Origin: Saposhnikovia divaricata
Lineage: Eukaryota > Streptophyta > Magnoliopsida > Apiales > Apiaceae
Assembly: GCA_036435485.1 (NCBI GenBank)
Contig: CM071600.1
Span: 53,131,546 to 53,195,545 of the forward strand
DNA length: 64,000 nt
Reading direction: 5' to 3'
The translations under genes were made by a program, and so were the position numbers. Under the pieces are notes generated by a model. That model was not told the origin of the DNA. It made no database searches and saw only the letters and a list, made by a program, of their open reading frames with translations. Shown here piece by piece: positions 43,824 through 54,234 of this stretch (within the stretch, counting starts at the first letter, position 1; each line of letters opens with the position of its first letter).

Positions 43824-45356
43824 TCATGATCTTCCTTTATTAGACTCTGAAGGATCAGTTCTTGATGAAGTAGACTCTGAATGACCAGTCTGATCCTGAT
43901 CAGTCCTATGTTCTCCTTGATTGAATTGCTCCCCCTCAGTAGTACCATTCCTTTGAGAAGCAATAGAGATTTCCTCTGGAGAACCTTCATCATCGCTGGA
44001 GGGAATCTCAGAATACTTAAGATTTTCAAATTCCAGATTGTCATGGCTTTCATCAGTTTGCAAAATTCCAAATTTCTTATCATCAAATGCAACGTGAATT
44101 GATTCCATAATAATGTGAGTTCTGAGATTGTATACTTTGAAGGCCTTTGTTGCTGAATATCCTAGAAAGATTGCTTCATCCGATTTGGCTTCAAATTTCC
44201 CAAGTTGTTCTGGATGAACTTTCAGGACATAGCATTTGCATCCAAAGATGTGAAAGTATTTCACACTTGGTTTCTTTCCTTTGATCATCTCATAGGGAGT
44301 CTTGCCATGAGCATTTACCAAGGTACAGTTTTGAGTGAAACATGCAGTGTTGATAGCTTCTGCCCAGAAATAGGTTGGAAGCTTTGCATCTGCAAGCATG
44401 GTTCTTGCTGCCTCTATGAGAGTTCTGTTCTTTCTTTCTACTACACCATTCTGCTGAGGTGTTCCAGGTACAGAAAACTGTTGAGTAATTCCACTGTCTG
44501 CACAATACTCCTCCATTGTAGAATTCTTGAATTCTGTACCTTTGTCACTTCTGAGCACTTTGACCTTGTACTCAGAGCTATTTTGAATATTCTTGACAAG
44601 TTCAATGATTTGCTGAGGAGCTTCATCCTTGTTGTGTAGAAAAAATACCCATGTGAACCTTGTGTAGTCATCCACTATAACTAGAGCATATCTTTTCTTA
44701 TTGATAGACATAATGTTTACTGGACCAAATAAATCAAGATGCAGCATGTGAAATGGTTCAGTAATTGAATTTTCTGTCTTGCTCTTGAAAGTGGTTCTTC
44801 TTTGTTTACCAAGCTGACAAGCATCACAAAGTCCATCTTGCACATAGTTTGCCTGAGGTAGGCCTCTCACCAGATGATGCTTAACAAGTTGATTAAGCTT
44901 CTTGAAGTTGAGATGTGAGAGCTTCTTGTGCCAGTTCCAGCTTTCATCATTGGATGCCTTGCTGTAAAGACATCTGACAGTTCCTTTAGATGTGTCACTC
45001 AAGCTGGCTTCATATATGTTACCATGTCTCTGACCAGTCAGAACAATGTCTCCATTCTTCATATTCAAGATTTTGCATCCCTTACTGTCAAAGATTGATT
45101 GGTAACCCTTATCACCCAGTTGACTTATGCTTAAAAGTGTGTGTTTCAAGCCTTCAACCGGTGCTACATTTTCTATGATGACATTCCCCAAAATAATTGA
45201 GCCATATCCCAGGGTTTTTCCTTTGTTGCCATCTCCAAAGGATATTACTGGGCCAACTTTCTTCTCAAACTTTGTAAGCAGGGACTTCTTTCCAGTCATA
45301 TGTCCAGAGCATCCACTGTCCAAGATAATTGAATGCTTCTTTCCAATGCCCTGCAA
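43824..45356 (-). pseudogene. SIRE protease and integrase
   Basis: About 510 codons open in the SIRE gag-pol frame. Protease active site IILDSGCSGHMTG near the start; integrase zinc finger (WHKKLSHLNFKKLNQL, CDACQLGKQRR); catalytic residues in HLDLFGPVN, RSDKGTEF and GVVERKNRTLIE; then the Copia integrase tail (FGCKCYVLK, FLGYSATKAFKVYNLRT) and a Ser/Glu-rich linker ending at a stop (43824). Protease-integrase-RT order is diagnostic of Ty1/Copia. This segment has all catalytic residues. Confidence 0.93.
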
Positions 45357-46487
45357 ACAAAAAGTAGCTAGTTAGAATTTTTTAGGACCCAACTTTGATT
45401 GGATCCTTTCTTACTAACTTTTGAACCAACAGGCTTTGAAGATTTTGCTTTTGATTTACCTATTGCAGAGTCAACCTTAGACTTAGATTTCACAAAATGT
45501 TTGTGACTAGGATTCAGATTTCAGAGAATAATAGTCATAATACAGTTCATGATATTCCTTACACATATAAATGGAATGAAGTAAACTACCACAATGATAA
45601 CAGGGTTCTTGTGGTTGGTATTGAATTCTACGAGTCTTGGGGAATCTGGACTCAGTTTTCCAAGAAGGTTTTTGATTGCAGTCTAGGGCCAAATGATTAT
45701 GATTTCCACATTTATAGCATTTCTTCCTAGGTGCATCAGGTACATTCTTGTAATTATTTTCTTTGTTAATACCTTCTTTTCCATTCCTATTTCTTCTGAT
45801 CTTGCTAGACTCTGAAATACTTTCTAGTCTTTGTTTCAACTGAGACTTAGACAGAAAACCTATGTTGACATTCCTAGGTTTTTCTAACTCTCTCTCATCT
45901 GAATTGCCATTGTTAATTCTTTTGTGCACAACTGGGGTACCTTTAGAATCAACAAATTTAACATGTTTAGGTTTAGAAACTATCTTCTTACCTTCAGACT
46001 TAGATGTGCTAGCTTCAGTTTAACTATCATCATTGACAATAGCTACTGTATTTTCTTGCCTAGCCTTATCAAAACCTAAACCATTAACTTTACCCAAAAT
46101 TTGATTTTCAATGATTTCTTGAGTCTTTTTACCAGAATTGTTAATGGTCTTAATCACATCTCTCTCTTCCTCTAGTTCTTTTCTGACATAGTCATAAGCC
46201 TCAAGAATAACACTATAATCATGCTTAGCTTTATCAGAACTTAACTTATATTCTTCCATTTGAATTAACTCAGATTCAAGAAAATTATTTCTACTAACTA
46301 ATTCATCATTCTTAGCCTTGAGTTCTTCTTTTTCACTAGCAAGAATTTTGAAATTAGTCATAAGATTCTTAAACTCAACATGAATAGATCTAATATCATC
46401 AGAATCTAAGCTATCAAACGAATCAAGAGAGTGAAGTGATACCTTAACAGAAGATGAAGAAGTTTTCTTTGGAGATCCAGGCTTGTC
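45357..46487 (-). pseudogene. SIRE gag-pol linker: coiled coil and two CCHC knuckles
   Basis: Still in the gag-pol frame, broken by stops (for example TAA 46020-46022). A Glu/Lys/Leu-rich coiled-coil segment (46020-46361: LASEKEELKAKNDELVSRNN) is followed by two further CCHC knuckles, CYKCGNHNHLALDC and CYHCGSLLHSIYMC (45507-45929). A long gag with extra knuckles beyond the usual one is a SIRE-lineage trait. Confidence 0.85.
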
Positions 46488-47654
46488 TTAAGCACTTGCC
46501 ATCAATGCAATGTTGTCACAATCCAATTCATCTTCAGAATCACTGGAGTCTGCCCAATCCTTCTGTGTGACCATGAGTGCATTACCCTTTCCTGAATTCC
46601 AAGGCTTCTTGCACTCACTAGCAAAGTGTCCAAGCTCACTGCAGTTAAAGCACTTGATCTTGGCTTTATCAAGCATGATAATTGTACTCTTGCCTTTGTC
46701 ATTCTTCTTCTCCTCTTTCTTCTGAAAAGTGCCTTTGCTAAATCTTCTCCTGTTGAATCTTTCTTTCTTGAAAGCTTTAGCAAACATACCAAAGAGTTCT
46801 TGCATCTCTGATTCAGAATCATTATCTTCAGAGTCTATATCTGTAGTCTCTGACTCAGAACTTTCTTTGCTCTTCATCTTCCTCAAGTCTCTTTCAGTAG
46901 ATTCAGACTTTTCTTCTGGAAGCTTCTTTGATTCAGACTGAGCAGTGAGTGCAACAGTTTTCATCTTTCCTTCACTCCTGCTCTTTTTTTGCTGCCTGTC
47001 AAGTTCATATGCTCTCAATTTTCCATAAACTGCTTCTAATGATATCTCATCAGGATCATTAGCTTCCTCAATTGTAGATATCTTCACATTGTAGAAATCA
47101 GGAAGAGCTTTCATGAACTTAGTATTTATATCCTCCAAGTCATAATATTTACCATGCACGACCATCTCATTGATGAGTTTAGTAAACCTATCAAAGGTGT
47201 CAGTAAGTGACTCACCAGACTTGGATTCAAAGTACTGATACTGTTGTATGAGAAGTGTCCTCATATTCTTCCTGACAGGTTTCATTCCTTCACAGTGAAC
47301 CTTTAGATTGTCCCATATCTCCTTAGCAGTTTTACACGAGAGAACATAGTTAGTGAGAACAGAATCAAGACTGTTGAATAGTATGTTTCTCACTTTAGCA
47401 TCCTTAAGAATGTTCTCCTTTTCCTTATCTATCCATTCAGATTTAGGTTTCTCTGCTGTATGTTCTGGAACAACTTTTCCTTCGACAGTTGCTTGAGGAA
47501 CAAGCCTTGTTGGAACAAAAGGCCCATCTCTGATTCTGTCAAGATAATCATGATCTGTTGCTTCCAAGTGATGCAACATCTTCACTTCCCATAGAGTATA
47601 TTCGTTTCTCTTGAGCATAGGGATCTTAGTATTACCATCCTTGTAACCAGACAT
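46488..47654 (-). pseudogene. SIRE gag
   Basis: ATG at 47654, 388 codons, closed by TAA at 46488-46490 after which the same frame goes on. N-terminus GNTKIPMLKRNEYTLWEVKM, capsid helices (IWDNLKVHCEG, LIQQYQYFESKSGESL, DINTKFMKALPDFYN), basic RRRFSKGTFQKK and a knuckle CFNCSELGHFASEC (about residue 340). It lies 49 bp from the PBS. The C-terminal TAA may be a decay mutation rather than a natural gag end, since the frame continues into the linker. Confidence 0.93.
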
Positions 47655-47689
47655 GATTGCAGATCTTTATGATTATTCGAAATCAACCT

Positions 47690-47702
47690 GCTCTGATACA
47701 AA
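47690..47702 (-). promoter_or_regulatory. Primer binding site of SIRE (one mutation)
   Basis: The minus strand reads ATTTGTATCAGAGCAGG next to the LTR end; one base differs from the initiator-Met complement TTGGTATCAGAGC. Confidence 0.88.
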
Positions 47703-47703
47703 T

Positions 47704-48475
47704 TGTTAACTCGAATAACTTGTAGAAGGGGGATTGAATACAAGTTATATAATCGTGTCTGATTTTTGCTTGATTATATGAACAAGAATAAACGAATAAA
47801 TCAAACTTTGTTTGTATTAAAATAATCAAATACAAACTCTACCAAAGGTGTACAATACCTTTAGCAGCTGCTGACAATATAAATCTCTCTCTCTGTTTGT
47901 TTTGAACTCTCGAATACAAAACTTACGAACTCACTCGCTCACACTTTTTACAATGATATTGAGAGAGTATTTATAATGCTTCCTTTCAACTAATAACAGA
48001 ATTATAATCTATCTATGACAATGTTCTGCCATCCAGTTGATAGTTTCCATCAATAGAGAATTCGTTTCCTTCACGATATCTTCTTGCTTGTTTTCCAGAA
48101 CAAAGATCCTGTTTTATAGCACTTGCCAGTTTCTGCAGCATCCATAATGACATCATTAGTAACACAACTGATATCATCAGTAACACGACTGATATCAGGA
48201 TTTCCCATTGCATCAGGATCTGATTATCCCATCAGTATTTGTTCAGGATCTGACTTAATGTATCAGGATCTGCTCCTCTGTTCCTGACATGTAGTCCCCG
48301 ATACACTGTTCCTGACATGTAGTATCTGACGCACTATTCCTGACTAAATTCTACAGATTACTGTTTAACACTTATATCCTATACAAAGTGCTAAATCCTT
48401 TATAAGATCAGGATATACAAGAAGTATTAGCAAAATTCTATTCTTAACATCACAACTTATGAATTATTCCTAACA
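47704..48475 (-). repeat. SIRE 5' LTR
   Basis: 772 bp, pairing with 14814-15585. Minus-strand TATAAATA at 47968-47975, followed downstream by GAGAG-rich leader sequence. Same U3 repeats as its partner. Confidence 0.97.
47968..47975 (-). promoter_or_regulatory. TATA box of SIRE 5' LTR
   Basis: TATAAATA on the minus strand in GCATTATAAATACTCTC, about 265 bp from the U5 end: a normal Copia promoter position. Confidence 0.7.
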
Positions 48476-48480
48476 AAACA

Positions 48481-48506
48481 GGACAAAAGATTTGGGACAA
48501 GTTGAG
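48481..48506. mobile_element. Stowaway-like MITE, right end
   Basis: Completes the element begun at 14595. Reverse complement reads CTCAACTTGTCCCAAATC then TTTTGTCC, matching the left arm. TA follows at 48507-48508. Confidence 0.82.
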
Positions 48507-48517
48507 TAGTATATAGT

Positions 48518-48655
48518 TGTAAGGTCCCCAAATCCGGAATCATCATTACATTGGTCAAAATACCTATTTAATAACTAGTTTGTGTTATTAAACATATGGT
48601 TTGATATTGTGAGTGTCCGTGTAACAACTAAAATGATTTGTGTTATTAAACTTTT
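48518..48655 (-). repeat. Solo LTR, left part (split by Copia-4)
   Basis: Together with 55804-55854 it forms a 189-bp repeat with TG...CA ends. In minus sense it starts TGTAACGTCCCGGATC and ends TTTGGGGACCTTACA. A perfect 5-bp duplication ATAGT flanks it (48513-48517, 55855-55859). No internal region, PBS or purine tract is present, so it is a solo LTR or a minimal element. The TGTAACGTCCCGG start resembles Gypsy/chromovirus LTRs. Confidence 0.85.
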
Positions 48656-48746
48656 TGTTGTAAGTATTTATGTATTGTAAATATTTATAATAGCTCTAAG
48701 AACATAATGTAATTAGAGAGAAAGATAAGAGATTAAGAAGCGATTG

Positions 48747-48922
48747 TAGGGGTGTCAAAATCCGACACGACCCGAAACCCGACACGAAACTGACCTGTAA
48801 AAGTACGAATTAGGGTCGAGGTTTTTCTGTTTCGGGTCGGGTTGTGTTAATTTCTACCCGAAAAAATCGGGTCATTTTCGGGTTGACCCGAAAAACCCGA
48901 ACCCGACCTGTTTTTTTATGTA

Positions 48923-48963
<41 letters not shown>

Positions 48964-49687
48964 TATGTCGGCCCAGCCCATTACTAGTGTCAAACCCTTA
49001 ACTCAATCTCTTATAAACTTAATCTTATTTCCGCCTCTCAGTCTCACCGCCTCTCTTAGTCTCTCATACCTCAGTCTCTCTCTAAAATCTAAATGACTAA
49101 ATCTTACAAATCTTACGGATCTTATAAACCCTAACCTTACAGATCTTATATTATATCAATCATTACTAAACTCTTTACTTTCATTCTCCTTTCGATTTCA
49201 AATCGCCTTTGCCTCTCTTCTCTTCTCAGGTATATAATTTAATATATATAATCATCTCTTTCGCACATAGCTTTGTTGATTTATGTTTATAATCAATTTG
49301 TATGTATAATCTTGATTGTGATGTTAATTAGGGTTTTGTTGTTTAGATATGAGCTTAGGGTTTTGTTATTTACATGTGCAGATCTAATGGAAAGTGAAAG
49401 TGAAAATCAGAATGTGAACACAAACTCTCCAAATCAGGACTCTCCAAATCAAAATAAAAAATATGAAGTTTTTTTATTTTTCGGGTCGTGTCGGGTTGTT
49501 TTGGGTCATCAATGATTTGTTTGTACTTCGTGTCAAAATAGGTCGGGTTCGGGTAAATTGTAGATACAATAGGTCGGGTTCGGGTTAACAATTTTCCACC
49601 CGATTCGGGTCGTGTCCGGTTCGGGTTAACCTAAAAAAATGATCGGGTAGTGTCAACCCGACCCATTACCCGAAATTGACACCCCTA
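48747..49687 (+). mobile_element. Non-autonomous hAT element 1 (941 bp)
   Basis: Terminal inverted repeats TAGGGGTGTCAA...TTGACACCCCTA and an 8-bp duplication AGCGATTG (48739-48746, 49688-49695) mark it as hAT. Subterminal regions are rich in CGGGT/ACCCG repeats, likely transposase-binding sites. The centre keeps a transposase gene start: a leader, a good 5' splice site CTCAG-GTATATAA (intron from 49230), an acceptor TTACATGTGCAG (to 49381) and an ATG at 49387 with about 25 Asn/Ser/Gln-rich codons (MESESENQNVNTNSPNQDSP) before the frame runs into the right end. It is an internal-deletion derivative. A TA microsatellite lies at 48926-48960. Confidence 0.9.
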
Positions 49688-49814
49688 AGCGATTGTATAT
49701 TGCTTCAAGTGTGTTTACAAGTTCACATATGATGCCTATTTATAGGTTTACAAGTTGTAAGTTACAAGTAATCAAAAGGCCAAAAGTCTAAAGATGAAAA
49801 GCCAAAGGTCTAAG

Positions 49815-50354
49815 TAGAGCCAGCAATTTCGTACACGACACGAAAACGACACGAAAATTACGGGTTTGGGTTGACCTTTACGGTACACGAACACGAAAGT
49901 ATACGAACACGAAATTACACGGATGGATTTAGTGTCGGTTTTGGATTTACCCTTGGGTACACGACACGAAACGAAAATACACGAAATAAATAAATATTTA
50001 AATAATTTTATTAAAATTATATGAATACATATTTTAAAATGATATTTTATATATAATTTTTACATAAGATAAATACAAAATAGTTTCAAATCTTAGTTTC
50101 ACAAGACTTAAGCACACTTCATTCCTTATGACATATTGACTTAAGACTGGACTAGTAAAAAATTAATATTTAAATATTTTTATTTTTATTCAAAAATTAC
50201 ACGAAATACGACACGAAACGTACACGAAATGAAGGTACACGAACACGAAACGAAACGAATCCTTAACGGGTCGGTTTTGGATTTAGCATTACATACACGA
50301 AACACGAAAGTACACGACACGAAAGTACACGAAACGAACGAATTGCCAGGTCTA
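49815..50354. mobile_element. Non-autonomous hAT element 2 (540 bp)
   Basis: 8-bp duplication GGTCTAAG (49807-49814, 50355-50362). Imperfect TIRs TAGAGCCAGCAATTTCG and TAGACCTGGCAATTCG. Both subterminal regions are filled with ACACGAAA/ACACGACACG words. The centre is AT-rich and non-coding. Confidence 0.88.
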
Positions 50355-50445
50355 GGTCTAAGACATGAAAGGTCAAAGGTTTTTTTAGAACTCTAGAACT
50401 TTCTAGGACATTCTTTTCACATTCCAGGACATTCATTTCACAACA

Positions 50446-50459
50446 CTCCCCCTTCAATG
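50446..50459 (-). promoter_or_regulatory. Polypurine tract of Copia-4
   Basis: The minus strand reads ATTGAAGGGGGAG directly before the LTR start TGTTGTGAAATG. Confidence 0.88.
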
Positions 50460-50561
50460 TCCTATTTTTCAATAATTGTGCCTCGTTAAAACCTTTCTAG
50501 GAAAAAACCCTTTGGGAAAAAATCCTAGTAAAGGAAAAAGAGTACATCAATTATTGAAAGT

Positions 50562-52196
50562 TTATTTGAGATCTTTGAGCCGACGCATCCCAATCTTGTG
50601 TACTAATTTTTCATAAATTGTTGGCGGTAATGACTTGGTAAATAGATCTGCAAGATTTTCACTAGAACGAATATGTTGAACTTCAATATCTCCATTTTCT
50701 TGAAGATCGTGTGTGAAGAAAAACTTTGGTGATATGTGCTTAGTTTTGTCACCCTTGATATAACCTTCCTTCAATTGTTGGATACATGCCGTGTTTTCTT
50801 CAAACATTACTGTGGAAATTGTTCTATCATGATACTTGCCACATGACTCCCGAATATGTTGAATTATTGACCTCAACCAGACATATTCTCGACTAGCTTC
50901 ATGAATTGCAAGAATCTCTGCGTGATTAGAAGAAGTAGCGGCCAAAGACTGTTTTACAGAATGCCATGAGATGGCTATATCGCCATAAGTAAACAACTAA
51001 CCTGTTTTTGATCGAGCTTTATCTGGATCAGATAAATATCCTGCATCTGCATAACTCGTTAGTACTGCTTTGGATTTATTAGAATAAAATAATCCCATAT
51101 CAGTTGTGCCCCGGAGATATCGAAAAATATGTTTAACTCCATACCAATGTCTCCGTGTTGGAGCACATCTATGTCTTGCTAACAGATTTACAAAAAATGC
51201 TATGTCGGGCCGTGTGTTATTAGCCAGATACATTAATGCACCGATAGCACTAAGATATGGCACTTCAGGACCAAGTATTTCTTTGATTTCCTCTTTTGGT
51301 CGAAACACATCCTTTTTCTTATCAAGTGATCGTACAACCATTGGAGAGCTAAATGGATGTGATTTGTCCATGTAAAAATGTTTTAAGATTTTTTCTGTAT
51401 ATACTGACTGGTGCACAAATATTCCACCAGATAAATGCTCAATTTGCAATCCAAGGTAAAGTTTTATTTTTCCAAGGTTCTTCATTTCAAATTATGCCTT
51501 TAAATAATCCACTGTCTTTTGGAGCTCTTCGGGAGTTCCAATAATATTTATATCATCAACATATACAACAACTATAACAAATAAAGATTCTGTTTTCTTT
51601 ATAAAAACACATGGACTAATAGGGTCATTCTTGTACCGTTCCCTTAATAAATAATCACTTAATCTCTTATACCACATTCGACCAGACTATTTTAATCCGT
51701 ATATGGATCTTTGTAACTTAATCGAATAAAGGTCACGTGAATGCGATATAAATGCTTCAGGCATTCGAAATCCTTCAGGAATCCTCATATAAATATCTTT
51801 TTTGAGGGAACCATACAAGTATGTTGTCACGACATCCATTAAATGCATATTTAATTTTTCAATAACGGCCAGGCTAATAAGATAACGAAAAGTTGTAGCA
51901 TCCATTACAGGAGAATATGTTTCCTCATAGTCAATGCCTGGCCTTTGTGTAAATCCTTGAGCAACTACACGTGCCTTGTATCTCACAATCTAATTTTTGT
52001 CATTTCTCTTTCGCACAAATACCCATTTATATCCAACGGGTTTTGTCCCTTCTGGGGTTCGGACTACAGGTCCAAAAACCTTATGTTTATTAAGTGAGCT
52101 CAATTTGTTTTCAATTGCTTCTTTCCATTTTGGCCAATCATCTCTACGTCGACATTCATCGACGGATTTTGGTTCAAGATCCTCATTTTCAATCAT
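50562..52196 (-). pseudogene. Copia-4 reverse transcriptase and RNase H
   Basis: Segments in one frame separated by stops. RT: WKEAIENKLSSLNKHKVF, GYKWVFVRKRN, YEETYSPVMDATTFRYL, HLMDVVTTYLYGSL (catalytic Asp kept), YGLK*SGRMWY (TAG 51687-51689 at a conserved Gln), VVYVDDINIIG, MKNLGKIKLYLGLQIEH, YLSAIGALMYLANNTRPDIAF. RNase H: TSYADAGYLSDPDKARSKTG, stop (50997-50999), FTYGDIAISWHSVKQSLAATSSNHAEILAIHEA, VMFEENTACIQQLKEGYIKG, LADLFTKSLPPTIYEKLVHKIGM. Confidence 0.92.
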
Positions 52197-53890
52197 TATA
52201 TCAAGCGCTACATTATATGCAAAATTTTTGTCGACGATAATATCATTTCGGTTTCATCTTTTTCCTGTGACAACATAATTAATTGAGATCTCTTCATTTT
52301 CCTTTTCAGGTACCTGATCCTCTTCTGGGGTTTCATCTTTCATGTCACAGGACTCTTCTGGAGTCTCTTCTAGAGATTTTATTTCCTCTTTTTGGGCATC
52401 TTCGCTCCTCGCTTCTTCTCTTTTTCGAGGATTTTTATCTTTGGAATCGATCGGTCTACCACACTTCATGCGAGGTTTTGACTCATTTGCTTTAATTAAT
52501 TATCCTTCTGGGACTTCTATTTTTGCAGGAGCATTTTCAGCTGGAATATATGACTTAGTTACTCTATTTGTATCAGTGAATGCATCCGACAACTGATTTG
52601 AATGCCTTGTAAATGAATTATTTTCTGAACTTCCAGTTCACATTGATTTGTTCGAGGATCATAAGTATTCAATGTTGATGCATTCCATGTAATTTCTTTT
52701 TCCAGCTGTTTATTTTCTCCCCCTGATTTAAGGATAACCTTGTTCTCTCCCCCTAATCTTGGGAAAACCGTTTCATCAAAATGACAGTCAGCAAATCTTG
52801 CTGTAAACATATCCCCTATCAATGGTTCAAGATATTTTATTATAGAGGGAGATTCATAACCGATATATATTCCCAATCTTCTTTGGGGACCCATATTTGT
52901 TCGTTGCGGCGGAGCAATTGGGACATATACCGCACATCCAAAAGTTCTCAGATGGGAAATATTATGCTCTCTTCCGGAATCCAATTGTAAGGGAGAAAAT
53001 TTATGATAACTTTTAGGTCTGATGCGTACAAGTGCTGCTGCATGCAAAATAGCATGCCCCCAGACTGAGGTGGGGAGATTTGTTCTCATAATCAATGGTC
53101 TGGCAATCAATTGGAGTTGTTTGATGAATGATTCTGCGAGACCATTCTGGGTATGAACATGAGCAACAGGATGTTCAATATTGATTCCAATTGACACACA
53201 GTACTCATTGAAGGCTCGAGATGTGAATTCTCCTGCATTATCTAAACGAATTGTATTGATATTATGATCAGGAAATTGTGCTCTTAATCGAATTATTTGC
53301 GCAAGTACTCGCAAACGACAGGTTACGAGACGATAATAAGCACACATGTGACCATCGAGTTGATGCATCAATTAATACCATAAAATATTTAAATGGTCCA
53401 CATGATGGGTGAATGGGCCCACATATATCACCCTGTATCCGTTCTAAAAATCTAGGAGATTCTGTTCCAACTTTTGCCAAAGAAGGCCTGATTATTATTT
53501 TTCCTTGAGAACAAGCAACACAGGAGAATTCATTCGATTGAAAAATCTTCTGGTTTTTCAATGGATGCCCATGCGAGTTTTCAATAATTCTCCGCATCAT
53601 AGTTGATCCCGGATGTCCCAACCGGTCATGCCAAACAACAAAATTGCTTGTATCAGTAAACTTCTGGTTTACGATTGCATTTGCCTCAATTTCACGTATA
53701 TTTGTATAATATAATCCGGAAGAAAAGGCGGGTAGTTGTTCCTTCATATATTTCTTACCCGAAATGATGTATGTTATACAAAGAAATTCTTTATTTTCTT
53801 TACTGATTATTTCAATATGATATCCATTTCTGCGAATATCTTTGTAACTCAACAAGTTTCTTTGAGATTTTGGAGAGAACAATGCATCAG
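52197..53890 (-). pseudogene. Copia-4 integrase and linker
   Basis: Two overlapping frames (52559-53371 and 53268-53882) show at least one frameshift. Zinc finger WHDRLGHPGSTMMRRIIENSHG with CVACSQGK; first catalytic region QGDICGPIHPSCGPF; LDNAGEFTSRAFNEYC; second half NGLAESFIKQLQLIARPL, in which the catalytic Glu is kept (GLAESF). Tail GCAVYVPIAPPQRTNMGPQRR and LGIYIGYESPSIIKYLEPL, then a Glu/Lys-rich linker (52254-52469). Non-functional. Confidence 0.9.
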
Positions 53891-54106
53891 TTATAACAAA
53901 TTTTTTCCTCCAGGTAATAACAAGTTAGCTCTTCCAGAGCCTTCAATCAAATTAATACTTCCGGATATAGTATTAACATTGCCTTCGTACTTGTGTAAAG
54001 AAGTAAAATATTTTTCATTTTTAAGGATAGTGTGCGTAGTTGCGCTATCAACGAGACAAATATCTTCATCTATTTTATGACCAGCGCGAAAATGAGAAAT
54101 ATCCAT
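53891..54106 (-). pseudogene. Copia-4 protease
   Basis: ICLVDSATTHTILKNEKYF holds the active-site region with D-S-A instead of the usual D-S/T-G; this D-S-A-T-T-H form occurs in some plant Copia families. The frame breaks before the integrase. Confidence 0.85.
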
Positions 54107-54234
54107 ATCACTTCAAATAAAAGCACACATACAATAATTAGAAATTTCATAATAATTAAGCAGACAAAGTCTTACACATAATAATTAAGATAAATAATCT
54201 ATCAACCAACAAGGTGTTTATATAATTCATTGCA

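Larger units (their letters stand above)
14814..48475 (-). mobile_element. SIRE-type Copia retrotransposon carrying two nested elements
   Basis: LTRs 14814-15585 and 47704-48475 are both exactly 772 bp and flanked by a perfect 5-bp duplication AAACA (14809-14813, 48476-48480). With Athila (12,726 bp) and Copia-2 (8,688 bp plus duplication) removed, the SIRE is about 12.2 kb. Order in element sense: LTR, PBS, gag, coiled-coil/knuckle linker, protease, integrase, RT, RNase H, antisense ORF region, env-like ORF, purine tract, LTR. All remaining gag-pol segments from 47654 to 42680 are in one frame, broken only by stop codons. About 17 LTR differences show it is the oldest layer of the nest. Confidence 0.95.
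48656..50445 (-). repeat. Copia-4 3' LTR, interrupted by two hAT elements
   Basis: In element sense starts TGTTGTGAAATGAATGTCC (50445) and ends CATAAATACTTACAACA (48656). TATA at 49737-49744 (CCTATAAATAGG). hAT insertions at 48747-49687 and 49815-50354, each with an 8-bp duplication, account for most of its apparent 1.79 kb. Confidence 0.88.

Noticed and set aside
44205..44639. 144-codon plus-strand frame opposite SIRE integrase
   Set aside because: Antisense shadow of a conserved integrase region, with no leader or TATA box.
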